Positions 16,400 through 23,919 of a stretch of DNA of 42,917 nt are shown piece by piece. Made by a program: the position numbers and the translations under genes. Below the pieces are notes generated by a model. The model searched no databases. It saw only the letters and a list, made by a program, of their open reading frames with translations, and was not told where the DNA came from. How positions within the stretch are numbered: the first letter of the stretch is position 1; every line of letters begins with the position of its first letter. Source of the DNA: Rhodovulum robiginosum (GTDB taxonomy: Bacteria > Pseudomonadota > Alphaproteobacteria > Rhodobacterales > Rhodobacteraceae); NCBI RefSeq assembly GCF_003944755.1, contig NZ_RWGU01000031.1, forward strand, positions 1-42,917. The letters are read 5' to 3'.

Positions 16400-16864
16400 C
16401 TAGTCGTCTTCGTCGGCCGCGGCCGCCGCGCGGACCAGCCGGATGGCCGCGAACCGATCCGTCGGGTCCAGCTCGAACGCCTTGTCGAGATAGGGTTGCC
16501 CGCGCTCGAAATCACCGAGGCGCATGTAACAGTAGGCAAGCGCGATCAGCGCCTGAAGGTAGAGGCCGGGGGCGGTCTTTGCCGCGGTGAATTCGGCGTC
16601 GTCAGGCCCGACCTCGCGCCAGTCGGCGGCGACGTTCAGCCGTTGCGCGGCGATGCGCAGGATGGTTTCGGCCTGCGGCACGGCCTCGGCGAATCGGTGG
16701 GTGTAGAAATAAAAGCGGTAGGCGCCGAGCCGCACGTCGAGGTCATGGGGCGCGGCGGCCAGCGCGGCCTCGACCGCGCGGGCGGTTCCCTCGGGGTCAC
16801 TCCTTGCGCCCGGGGCGTTGGCCAGCATTTCCAGCGCGGCATTCGCCATGTCTTCGAGCGGCAT
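16400..16864 (-). CDS. TPR-repeat protein of unknown function
   Basis: 154 aa from ATG 16864, preceded by GGAAAGGAAC. Helical repeats are visible at about 24-75 (ARAVEAALAAAPHDLDVRLGAYRFYFYTHRFAEA) and 100-135 (YLQALIALAYCYMRLGDFERGQPYLDKAFELDPTD), the latter a textbook TPR. The acidic C-terminus ends ADEDD. TPRs mediate protein-protein contacts; no partner is evident. The frame continues further upstream to 17095, but that segment is low-complexity Arg-rich and lacks family character, so the shorter start is preferred. Confidence 0.7.
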   Translation of the reverse strand: MPLEDMANAALEMLANAPGARSDPEGTARAVEAALAAAPHDLDVRLGAYRFYFYTHRFAEAVPQAETILRIAAQRLNVAADWREVGPDDAEFTAAKTAPGLYLQALIALAYCYMRLGDFERGQPYLDKAFELDPTDRFAAIRLVRAAAAADEDD

Positions 16865-17145
16865 CTTTGGTTCCTTTCCCGATGCCGCCCAGCAAAGAGC
16901 AGACGCGCCGACGGTGCAATGCCCGCCATGCCGCAAGGACCCGTTGACCGCCCAGGTCGCCGCGATCTGCCCATCCGTCGGGCGGGGCCGGGTTTGCCCG
17001 GCCCGGGAATCTGGCATAAAGGCTGGCGGGACGATGCGAAACGAGGGGCCGCGACGGCGCGCAGTCCGCCTGTTGGGGCGCGCTGTGCCGGCCAAGCGAC
17101 CATGACCGCGCCAACCGGCGCGCCGATCAGCGAAGGGGCATTCCG

Positions 17146-18123
17146 ATGAAAGCGGTCTGGTACGAGGGCTTCGGCCCTGCGCGCGACGTTCTGGTCCATG
17201 GCGAGATGCCCGACCCGCAGCCCGGCCCCGGCGAGGTGCTGGTGCGCCTGCGCGCCACGGGCATCAACCCCTCGGACGTCAAGCTGCGCGCCGGCCTGCG
17301 GCCCGGCGCCAAGATGCAATACAAGCGGATCGTTCCGCATTCCGACGGGGCCGGCGTGATCGAGGCTGTGGGCGAGGGCGTCGACCCCGCCCGGCTGGGC
17401 CGCCGGGTGTGGCTATGGAACGCGGCGTGGCAGCGCGCGCATGGCACCGCGGCCGAGCTTGTGGCGCTGCCGGCGCACCAGGCCGTCGACCTGCCCGACG
17501 GCACGTCTTTCGCCGAGGGGGCCTGCCTTGGCATCCCGGCGATGACCGCTTGGTATGCGCTGTTCCGTGACGGGCCGATCGCGGGCAAGACGGTGCTTGT
17601 CACCGGCGGTGCGGGCAGCGTCGGGCGCTACGCCTGCCAGATGGCCGCGCTGGGCCGCGCAAGGGTGATCACCACCGTCAGCTCGGCCGAGAAGGCCGCC
17701 CATTCCGGCGCCGAAGAGTGGGTGAACTACCGCGAGACCGATGTCGCCGAGGCGGTGATGGACAAGACCGGCGGTGCCGGCGTCGACCGCATCGTCGAGG
17801 TCGATTTCGCGGCGAACCAGGATGACAGCCTTGCGCTGATCAAGCCGGGGGGCACCATCGCGTCCTACGCCTCGGCCTCGACCATGGCGCCCGTGCTGCA
17901 ATTCTACCCGTTCATGTTCAAGAACGTGACGCTGCACATGCTGATCGTCTATCAGCTGGACCCCGAGACCCACGCAACCGGCGCGGCGCAATTGGCCGAT
18001 TGGCTGGCGGCGGGGCGCCTGTCGCACGCGGTGGTGCCGGGCGGCGGGCTGTCGGACGCGGCACGCGCCCACGAGACCGTCGAGGCCGGGCAGAAGCTGG
18101 GCACCGTGGTGCTGGAGGTCTGA
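17146..18123 (+). CDS. NADPH:quinone reductase-like medium-chain dehydrogenase
   Basis: 325 aa with a GAAGGGG site before the ATG. The GroES-like N-terminal domain (MKAVWYEGFGPARDVLVHGEMPDPQPGPGEVLVRL) and the Rossmann domain with VLVTGGAGSVGRYACQMA (about 149-166) identify a quinone oxidoreductase or crotonase-reductase-like MDR protein. The cysteine and histidine ligands of zinc alcohol dehydrogenases are absent, which fits the Qor class. The substrate is unknown. It is divergent from the TPR gene across 281 bp with no obvious RNA or operator. acpS follows after 3 bp. Confidence 0.8.
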   Translation: MKAVWYEGFGPARDVLVHGEMPDPQPGPGEVLVRLRATGINPSDVKLRAGLRPGAKMQYKRIVPHSDGAGVIEAVGEGVDPARLGRRVWLWNAAWQRAHGTAAELVALPAHQAVDLPDGTSFAEGACLGIPAMTAWYALFRDGPIAGKTVLVTGGAGSVGRYACQMAALGRARVITTVSSAEKAAHSGAEEWVNYRETDVAEAVMDKTGGAGVDRIVEVDFAANQDDSLALIKPGGTIASYASASTMAPVLQFYPFMFKNVTLHMLIVYQLDPETHATGAAQLADWLAAGRLSHAVVPGGGLSDAARAHETVEAGQKLGTVVLEV

Positions 18124-18126
18124 GCC

Positions 18127-18540
18127 ATGATCCTGGGGATCGGCACCGACCTGGCCAATATCGAGCGGGTCGGCCGCACGCTGGAGCGGTTCGGAGACCG
18201 GTTTCGCAATCGCGTCTTCACCGAGGTCGAACAGCGAAAGGCCGAGCGCCGGGCCGACGTGGCGGGGACCTATGCCAAGCGCTGGGCGGCCAAGGAGGCG
18301 TGTTCCAAGGCGCTGGGCACCGGACTGAGGATGGGCATCGCCTGGAAGGACATGGCGGTGGCGAACCTAGCAACCGGCCAGCCGGTGATGCATCTGACCG
18401 GCTGGGCCGCCGAGCGGCTGGCGGCGATGACGCCGCCGGGACACGAGGCCATCGTCCATGTCTCGCTGACCGACGACCACCCCTGGGCGCAGGCCTTCGT
18501 GGTGATCGAGGCGCGGCCGGTGGCGCGACAGGGCGGCTGA
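18127..18540 (+). CDS. acpS: Holo-[acyl-carrier-protein] synthase
   Basis: 137 aa. It transfers 4'-phosphopantetheine from CoA to apo-ACP. D8 in [14 protein letters not shown] and E57 in [14 protein letters not shown] are the magnesium ligands, and the [26 protein letters not shown]-terminal strand is typical. The separation of 3 bp from the quinone reductase gene suggests shared transcription. pdxJ-acpS-lepB-rnc-era is a conserved order in alphaproteobacteria, here interrupted by the TPR and quinone reductase genes. Confidence 0.96.
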   Translation: MILGIGTDLANIERVGRTLERFGDRFRNRVFTEVEQRKAERRADVAGTYAKRWAAKEACSKALGTGLRMGIAWKDMAVANLATGQPVMHLTGWAAERLAAMTPPGHEAIVHVSLTDDHPWAQAFVVIEARPVARQGG

Positions 18541-18550
18541 GGCGCGTGCC

Positions 18551-18579
18551 TTGACAGCCCCTTTCCGCCCGATCATGAA
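18551..18579 (+). promoter_or_regulatory. Candidate promoter of lepB-rnc
   Basis: A perfect TTGACA (18551-18556) is followed 17 nt later by CATGAA (18574-18579, 3 of 6 to the -10 consensus), 31 bp before the lepB ATG. The good -35 box in a 70-bp gap is the main support. Confidence 0.35.
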
Positions 18580-18610
18580 GCGAGGGCAATAACAGGCAGG
18601 ATCGGGCCCC

Positions 18611-19399
18611 ATGACAGCCAAGCGCGAAAAGGAAAACGGCATCGTCGAGACGATCAAGACGGTGGTCTACGCGCTGCTGATCGCGGGCATCTTCCGCTCG
18701 CTGTTCTTTCAGCCGTTCTGGATCCCCTCGGGCAGCATGAAGGACACGCTGCTGATCGGCGACTTCCTGTTCGTCAACAAGATGGCCTACGGCTATTCGC
18801 GCTATTCCTGCCCGTTTGGCCTGTGCCCCTTCGACGGGCGCATCCTTGCCTCCGACCCCGAGCGGGGCGATGTCGTGGTGTTCCGCCATCCGGTCAACGG
18901 CACCGATTTCATCAAGCGGCTGATCGGCCTGCCGGGTGACAGCATCCAGATGAAGGACGGGGTGCTGCATATCAACGGCGAACCGGTCGAGATCACGCCC
19001 GCGGGCGATTTCGAAGAAGAGTACCGCAAGCAGGGCCCGGTCGGCTATTTCCCGCAATGCGAGAACGCGCCTGTGGGCGAGGGCGGCACCTGCACCAAGC
19101 CGCGCTCTATCGAGACGCTGCCCAACGGCGTCAGCCACAGCGTGCTGAACATCCGCGACGGGTTCTTTTCCGACAACACGCCGGTCTTTTCAGTGCCCGA
19201 GGGGCATTACTTCTTCATGGGCGACAACCGCGACAACAGCCAGGACAGCCGCTATTCGCGCGCCAATGGCGGCGTCGGGTTCGTGCCGGCGGAAAACCTG
19301 ATCGGGCGCGCCGACCGGATCATGTTCTCGTCCGGCGGGCGGTCGCTGTTCTTCCTCTGGACATGGCGGGCGGACCGCTTCTTCAAGGCGGTCGAGTGA
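18611..19399 (+). CDS. lepB: Signal peptidase I
   Basis: 262 aa. The N-terminal membrane anchor is about 14-33; the catalytic Ser42 is in PSGSM and the general base Lys102 in [22 protein letters not shown] is the conserved C-terminal box. It cleaves Sec and Tat signal peptides on the periplasmic face of the inner membrane. A CPFGLC pair at 67-72 lies in the loop after the first conserved strand. Its TGA overlaps the GTG of rnc. A lipoprotein and a secreted transglycosylase elsewhere in the window carry signals of types I and II respectively. Confidence 0.96.
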   Translation: MTAKREKENGIVETIKTVVYALLIAGIFRSLFFQPFWIPSGSMKDTLLIGDFLFVNKMAYGYSRYSCPFGLCPFDGRILASDPERGDVVVFRHPVNGTDFIKRLIGLPGDSIQMKDGVLHINGEPVEITPAGDFEEEYRKQGPVGYFPQCENAPVGEGGTCTKPRSIETLPNGVSHSVLNIRDGFFSDNTPVFSVPEGHYFFMGDNRDNSQDSRYSRANGGVGFVPAENLIGRADRIMFSSGGRSLFFLWTWRADRFFKAVE

Positions 19400-20076
19400 A
19401 GCTTTCGGCCGAGCTGACCCGGTTTTCCGCGCGGCTGGGGCACAGCTTCAGCCGGCCGGAACTTCTGGTCGAGGCGCTGACCCATCCCTCCTTTTCCGCC
19501 CCGTCGCGTTCCGACAACCAGCGGCTGGAGTTTCTCGGCGACCGGGTGCTCGGCCTTGTGATGGCCGAGGCGCTGCTGGTCGCCGATACGGCCGCCGCCG
19601 AGGGGCAGCTTGCCCCGCGGTTCAACGCGCTGGTCCGCCGCGAGGCCTGTGCCGACGTGGCGACCGAGATCGGCCTCGGCGAGGTGCTGAAACTCGGCCG
19701 GTCGGAGATGAAATCTGGCGGGCGGCGCAAGGCCGCGCTCTTGGCCGATGCGATGGAGGCGGTGATCGCCGCGGTCTATCTGGATGCCGGGTTCGAGACG
19801 GCGCGCGACATGGTTCTGCGCCTCTGGGGCACGCGCATCGACGCGGTCGAGGCGGATGCGCGCGACGCCAAGACGGCGCTGCAGGAATGGGCCCAGGCGC
19901 GCGGCCTGCCGCCGCCCAGCTATACCGAGACGTCCCGCGAGGGGCCCGACCATGCCCCGGTCTTTACCATCACGGCGCGGTTGGACAACGGCGAGGAGGA
20001 ATGCGCCACCGCCGGGTCGAAGCGGCAGGCCGAGCAGGCGGCGGCGCGCGCGCTTCTGGCGCGGCTTTTGGGCTGA
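19396..20076 (+). CDS. rnc: Ribonuclease III
   Basis: 226 aa from a GTG overlapping the lepB stop (GTGA). The nuclease signature [12 protein letters not shown] spans 41-52; metal and catalytic residues include E45, D49, D118 and E121 ([15 protein letters not shown]). A double-stranded RNA-binding domain occupies about 155-225 ([17 protein letters not shown]...[19 protein letters not shown]). It processes rRNA precursors and double-stranded RNA. The usual downstream partner era follows, but a broken SRPBCC gene sits between them. Confidence 0.96.
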   Translation: MKLSAELTRFSARLGHSFSRPELLVEALTHPSFSAPSRSDNQRLEFLGDRVLGLVMAEALLVADTAAAEGQLAPRFNALVRREACADVATEIGLGEVLKLGRSEMKSGGRRKAALLADAMEAVIAAVYLDAGFETARDMVLRLWGTRIDAVEADARDAKTALQEWAQARGLPPPSYTETSREGPDHAPVFTITARLDNGEEECATAGSKRQAEQAAARALLARLLG

Positions 20077-20107
20077 GCGGCGGCACCGGCGCAGTCATCG
20101 CCGAGCT

Positions 20108-20612
20108 GTGCAATACGCATCCCGTGCAGGGACCCTTTCGGGCATGGCCCCCGCGGCCCTTTGGGAAGAGATCGGTGGGTTCTGCGCCATCGCGGACCGT
20201 TATCTTCGGCTGGCAAGCTGTGAGGAAGAGGAGATCGAGGGCGCGCGCCACCGCCGTCTCATGGCAGATGACGGCGCGGAAATTCTTGAGCTTTACGCCG
20301 ATAAGGGCGGCGCGACCGGCTATCGCTACGAGATCGTCGAAAGCCCGCTGCCGGTGGCCGACTACGAAGCGACCTTTGCCGTGGCGGAGTCCGGCGCGGG
20401 CTCTACCGTGACCTGGTCCAGCCGCTTTACCGCAGACGGCGTGACCGAGGCCGAGGCGGCCGGCATCCTGGGCGGCATCTGCGGAAACCGGGCTCATGGC
20501 GATCCAGGAGCGCTGCGCGCCGCAACGGGCACCGGCGCGGCGCGATCAAGGCTGGCCAAGCGTTGCGGAATGCATTACCTGCGCTCTGTTGCATGCTTGG
20601 GATAGGCCATGA
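20108..20612 (+). pseudogene. SRPBCC (polyketide cyclase/START-like) gene with apparent frameshift
   Basis: Read from GTG 20108 the frame gives 165 aa ending at 20605. The segment ALWEEIGGFCAIADRYL...RYEIVESPLPVADYEATFAV...GSTVTWSSRF matches an SRPBCC subfamily that has IGGFCAIADWHP and VESPLPVTDYEAT. After GGI (about 20479) the frame turns into non-family sequence, while the next frame reads ETGLMAIQERCA, the expected C-terminal helix. Removing one G in the run near 20481-20484 joins them. The corrected frame ends at TGA 20610-20612, overlapping the era start as ATGA, the coupling style used by other genes here. The WHP-type motif is also altered to RYL. This is either a decaying gene or a sequencing error. 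Confidence 0.5.
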
Positions 20613-21517
20613 CCACACGCGCCGGTTTCGTTGCCCTGATCGGAGAGCCCAACGCGGGCAAGTCCACGCTTCTGAACCGGATGGTCGGGGCGAAGGTCTC
20701 GATCGTCACGCACAAGGTTCAGACCACGCGCGCCCGCATTCGCGGCGTGGCGATGGAGGGCGACGCGCAAATCGTCTTCGTCGACACGCCGGGGCTCTTT
20801 CGCCCGCGCCGCAGGCTTGACCGGGCGATGGTCGCCGCGGCCTGGGGGGGCGCGGCGGATGCCGATATCGTGGTGCTGCTGGTCGAGGCGCATCGCGGGC
20901 TGACCGAGGGGGTGGGCGCGATCCTGGACGCGCTGAAAGAGCGGGTGGCCGAGGGCCGGACCGTGGCGCTGGCGATCAACAAGATCGACCGGGTCAAGGC
21001 CGAGACGCTGCTGGCGCTGTCGGCGGAGTTGAACGAGGCCTACCCGTTTGCGAAGACCTTCATGATCTCTGCCGAAAAGGGGCACGGGGTGGACGACCTG
21101 CGCGGGTGGCTGGCCGAGACCCTGCCCGAGGGGCCCTGGCTCTACCCCGAGGACCAGATCGCGGACCTGCCGATGCGGATGATCGCGGCCGAGATCACGC
21201 GGGAGAAACTGACGCTGCGGCTGCATCAGGAACTGCCCTACCAGCTGACCGTCGAGACCGAAGGCTGGGACGACCGCAAGGACGGCTCGACCCGCATCGA
21301 CCAGATGATCTATGTCGCCCGCGACGGGCACAAGGGCATCGTGCTGGGCCACAAGGGCGAGACGATCAAGGCCATCAGCCAGGCGGCACGCGCCGAGATC
21401 GCCGAGTTTCTGGGCCGCCCGGTGCACCTGTTCCTGCAGGTCAAGGTGCGGCCGGGCTGGCTGGACGAGGCCGAGCGTTACTCGGAAATGGGGCTGGATT
21501 TCCGCGAGGGTGACTGA
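20609..21517 (+). CDS. era: GTPase Era
   Basis: 302 aa. G1 is GEPNAGKST (12-20), G3 is DTPG (59-62) and G4 is NKID (124-127). The C-terminal KH domain (about 205-290) contains GHKGIVLGHKGETIKAISQAAR with the GxxG loop. Era binds 16S rRNA near the 3' end and checks 30S maturation, working with RNase III, whose gene is just upstream. The end of the gene overlaps the end of an oppositely oriented membrane protein gene by 40 bp. Confidence 0.97.
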   Translation: MTTRAGFVALIGEPNAGKSTLLNRMVGAKVSIVTHKVQTTRARIRGVAMEGDAQIVFVDTPGLFRPRRRLDRAMVAAAWGGAADADIVVLLVEAHRGLTEGVGAILDALKERVAEGRTVALAINKIDRVKAETLLALSAELNEAYPFAKTFMISAEKGHGVDDLRGWLAETLPEGPWLYPEDQIADLPMRMIAAEITREKLTLRLHQELPYQLTVETEGWDDRKDGSTRIDQMIYVARDGHKGIVLGHKGETIKAISQAARAEIAEFLGRPVHLFLQVKVRPGWLDEAERYSEMGLDFREGD

Positions 21518-21744
21518 TCCTGATCGGGGAGTATCCGGTTTTCGAAATAACGCAGGATCGCAAAATAGGCGATCGCGCAGACCCCGATATTGGTGATCAG
21601 CATCAGCGTGACGAAAAACCCGTTCCGCGAAAAACCGGCATAGACGATGATGTCCAGCAGGATGGCGGCGATGATCACGGGCATGGAAAAGGGTGGCAGC
21701 AGGGGGCGGCTTTTATCGGCCTTGGGGGCGGTGTCGTCGGTCAT
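21478..21744 (-). CDS. Small two-TM membrane protein, unknown function, 3' end antisense to era
   Basis: 88 aa from ATG 21744 with GAAAGG ahead of it. The N-terminal 20 residues are polar (MTDDTAPKADKSRPLLPPFS), then there are two hydrophobic segments (21-38 and 42-64) and a polar tail. I recognise no family. The open frame continues upstream of 21744 to 22923, but that part lies antisense to DUF1491 and recO and has no protein character. It is convergent with era, sharing 21478-21517. Confidence 0.65.
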   Translation of the reverse strand: MTDDTAPKADKSRPLLPPFSMPVIIAAILLDIIVYAGFSRNGFFVTLMLITNIGVCAIAYFAILRYFENRILPDQDQSPSRKSSPISE

Positions 21745-21819
21745 CTGCGGGCCTTTCGCGCTGGTCTCATCTTGGCAATGTAACACGCTCAGCGGCGGCG
21801 GCCAGCGGGGAGAGCGGCA

Positions 21820-22146
21820 ATGCGGCTGACCGCCGAGTTCTGGGTCAAGGCCTATCTGGCGCGTCTGCGCCTGGCCGATATCCCGGCCTTCGTCGTCGCC
21901 CATGGCGACGACACCGCCGGCGCGGTTCTGGTCAAGCTCAACACGCTGGACGGCAGGGCGCGGGCCTATTCGCGCAGTTTCGACCTGGCCAGCGGCGAAA
22001 GGGTGTGGCTGGAACTGGCCGCGGGAGACGAGGCCGACGTGGACGCCGCCATCGCGCGCCAGCGCGGCTTCGACCCCGATCTCTGGGTGGTCGAGGTCGA
22101 GGACCGCGCCGGGCGGCATCTGCTCGACGAGCCCGGCCTTGCGTGA
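21820..22146 (+). CDS. DUF1491 family protein
   Basis: 108 aa with GGGGAGAG before the ATG. The N-terminus MRLTAEFWVKAYLARLRLADIPAFVV and the C-terminal AAIARQRGFDPDLWVVEVEDRAGRHLL match DUF1491, a small alphaproteobacterial family of unknown function often found near recO and era. It is soluble, with no signal peptide or membrane segment. It is followed by a copy of the 22-bp dispersed element and then recO. Confidence 0.82.
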   Translation: MRLTAEFWVKAYLARLRLADIPAFVVAHGDDTAGAVLVKLNTLDGRARAYSRSFDLASGERVWLELAAGDEADVDAAIARQRGFDPDLWVVEVEDRAGRHLLDEPGLA

Positions 22147-22163
22147 CTTTTGCCGCCGGTTTT

Positions 22164-22185
22164 GGGTATTTTCGCCAAGAAGAAG
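22164..22185 (-). repeat. Dispersed 22-bp intergenic element, copy B
   Basis: It runs GGGTATTTTCG...CCAAGAAGAAG on the plus strand, that is, the consensus on the minus strand. It lies in the 57 bp between DUF1491 and recO. A frame extending recO upstream would read through it, which argues for the downstream GTG as the recO start. Confidence 0.65.
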
Positions 22186-22203
22186 CAGGGGCGGGGCGCA
22201 GGT

Positions 22204-22932
22204 GTGATCGAGTGGCGCGACGAGGGAGCGGTGTTGAGCGTGCGGCGCCATGGCGAGAGCGCGGCCATCGTCGATGTCTTTACCGCCGAGCACGGGCGCC
22301 ATGCGGGCTTGGTGCGCGGCGGGGCCGGGCGCAAGCTGGCCGCGGTGCTGCAGCCCGGTGCGCAGCTCGACCTGACCTGGCGGGCGCGGCTGGAAGAGCA
22401 TCTGGGGGCCTACACGGTAGAGCCCTTGCGCGGGCGGGCCGGGGCGTTGCTGGGCGACCGGGCGGCACTGGCGGGGCTGAACGCGGTGACAGCACTTCTG
22501 GCGTTCAGCCTGCCGGAGCGCGAGCCGCACCCGGCGCTCTATGCCCGGTCGATCACGCTTTTGGACCTGCTGGCCTTTTCCGACGCCTGGCCGCTGGCCT
22601 ATCTGCGGTGGGAAATGGCGCTGTTGGAGGAGATGGGGTTCGGGCTGGATTTGTCGGCCTGCGCGGTGACCGGCAGCCGCGACGACCTGGCCTATGTCTC
22701 GCCACGCACCGGCCGGGCGGTCAGCGTGGAGGGGGCCGGCGACTGGGTCGACCGGCTGCTGCCGTTGCCGCCCTGCCTGCTGGGGCAGGGGCCGGTCAGG
22801 GCCGAGGAGATCGTCGAGGGGCTGCAGACCACGGGATATTTCCTGGAAAGCTGGCTGGCGCCGGCGCTGGGCGACCGGCCCGTGCCTGCGGCGCGCGGGC
22901 GGCTGGTGCAGGTTCTGGCGCAAAGCCTGTGA
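22204..22932 (+). CDS. recO: DNA repair protein RecO
   Basis: 242 aa from GTG 22204. An N-terminal OB-fold ([41 protein letters not shown]) is followed by a helical domain with [33 protein letters not shown], standard for RecO. It loads RecA onto SSB-coated DNA with RecR. The zinc-finger cysteines of some RecO proteins are not all present here. An upstream TTG in frame at 22150 would add 18 residues translated from the dispersed element and is rejected. Confidence 0.92.
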   Translation: MIEWRDEGAVLSVRRHGESAAIVDVFTAEHGRHAGLVRGGAGRKLAAVLQPGAQLDLTWRARLEEHLGAYTVEPLRGRAGALLGDRAALAGLNAVTALLAFSLPEREPHPALYARSITLLDLLAFSDAWPLAYLRWEMALLEEMGFGLDLSACAVTGSRDDLAYVSPRTGRAVSVEGAGDWVDRLLPLPPCLLGQGPVRAEEIVEGLQTTGYFLESWLAPALGDRPVPAARGRLVQVLAQSL

Positions 22933-22993
22933 GTGTCGCGGTTCTGTGCCTTGGAGCCGCTAGACTGGCCGGGCGACGAAAGGGAGAGCGGCG

Positions 22994-23815
22994 ATGACGG
23001 TCACACTCGAGGTCACGGTTTCGGGCGGCGCGGGGCGCGTCTTCGCGCCGATGGGGATGGTCACGCCCCATCACAGCCCGGTGGATTTTGCGCTGGTCGG
23101 GGCGGAGGCCACCCTGGCGGCGGAGGCGGCGACCGGGCAATGGGTTGCGGTGGCCGAGGGGGCCGCAGGGCCGGTGACCTTTCGCACGCGCTTTGCCGAG
23201 GGCGGGCCGGGCTACCCAGAGGCGTTGTTCACCCATCGGCCGAACCGTTTCACCACCGCGGCCGAGGCGCTGGGGGCGGCGGCCGAGGGGATCAAGGCGG
23301 CCGCCGGGGGCGGCGCCGCGGGGCTGGCGGCCATCGTGACCCATGTCGCGGATCAGTTCAGCTATGGCCACCCGGAAGAGCGGTTCTATGACGGGCATGA
23401 CGAGATCCCGGCGCTCTGCGGGCTGACCGAGGGGTCTTGCGTCGATATCAACACCTATCTCGTGGCTGCGCTCCGGGCGGCGGGCTATGAGGCGGGCTAT
23501 GTCACCGGGTATTTCTTTCCGGCCGAGAAACGCGGCACCTGCGAGGACATGCATTGCTGGGTTGTCACGCGGCACGAGGGCGCCGTGCAGGAATGGGACA
23601 TCGCCCATCACCTGAAGATGGGGCGGTCGGACATTGGGCCGGGGCAAAACCCGCGGCCGGGGCTGCGGGTGCCCCTGGCCCATTCCATGGGCCATGACCT
23701 GCCGGCGCTGGGGATATCAGAGCTGAAGATCCTGTCGCAGCCGATGCGCCAGGCCCCGGACGGGGGGCTGGACTGGGCCGAGGTGGATATCCGGCTGACC
23801 AACTGGCCGGGCTGA
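22994..23815 (+). CDS. Transglutaminase-like cysteine protease family protein
   Basis: 273 aa. The transglutaminase-like core shows the triad C149 (EGSCVDINTYLVAALRAAGY), H187 (CEDMHCWVVT) and D202 (EWDIAHHL). The N-terminal 90 residues form a beta-rich bacterial-transglutaminase-like region. There is no signal peptide, so it is probably cytoplasmic. Relatives may be peptidases or amidases; no substrate is suggested by context. It starts 61 bp after recO with GGGAGAG upstream, and faces mcd. Confidence 0.82.
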   Translation: MTVTLEVTVSGGAGRVFAPMGMVTPHHSPVDFALVGAEATLAAEAATGQWVAVAEGAAGPVTFRTRFAEGGPGYPEALFTHRPNRFTTAAEALGAAAEGIKAAAGGGAAGLAAIVTHVADQFSYGHPEERFYDGHDEIPALCGLTEGSCVDINTYLVAALRAAGYEAGYVTGYFFPAEKRGTCEDMHCWVVTRHEGAVQEWDIAHHLKMGRSDIGPGQNPRPGLRVPLAHSMGHDLPALGISELKILSQPMRQAPDGGLDWAEVDIRLTNWPG

Positions 23816-23831
23816 GCGCGGCGGCGCGGGG

Positions 23832-23876
23832 TCAGCCCGGCCGCCGCCGCGCAATCACCCGACCCTGAATCTCGGC
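23832..23876 (-). pseudogene. Degenerate second copy of the mcd C-terminus
   Basis: On the minus strand this reads AEIQGRVIARRRPG followed by TGA. The end of mcd 43 bp upstream reads AEIQAQVIARRLLG followed by TGA. The two agree at 10 of 14 residues and at 34 of 45 bases including the stop. Nothing acyl-CoA dehydrogenase-like is visible further 5'. It is most simply a remnant of a tandem duplication or of a replaced acyl-CoA dehydrogenase gene. Confidence 0.55.
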
Positions 23877-23888
23877 GTGCGGCCGAGG

Positions 23889-23909
23889 GCGGCGTCCACC
23901 GGACGCCGC
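23889..23909. terminator. Perfect 9-bp hairpin between convergent genes
   Basis: GCGGCGTCC and GGACGCCGC pair around a 3-nt ACC loop, 11 bp after the mcd stop. There is no U-tract on either strand. It sits between the mcd stop and the degenerate copy. Confidence 0.5.
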
Positions 23910-23919
23910 TTGCCAATGG

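Noticed and set aside
19516-19551. RNase III signature reads [12 protein letters not shown] instead of NERLEFLGDS
   Set aside because: Gln at the first acidic position is tolerated in the family, and the key residues E45, D49, D118 and E121 are present. GDRVLG is usual in alphaproteobacteria.
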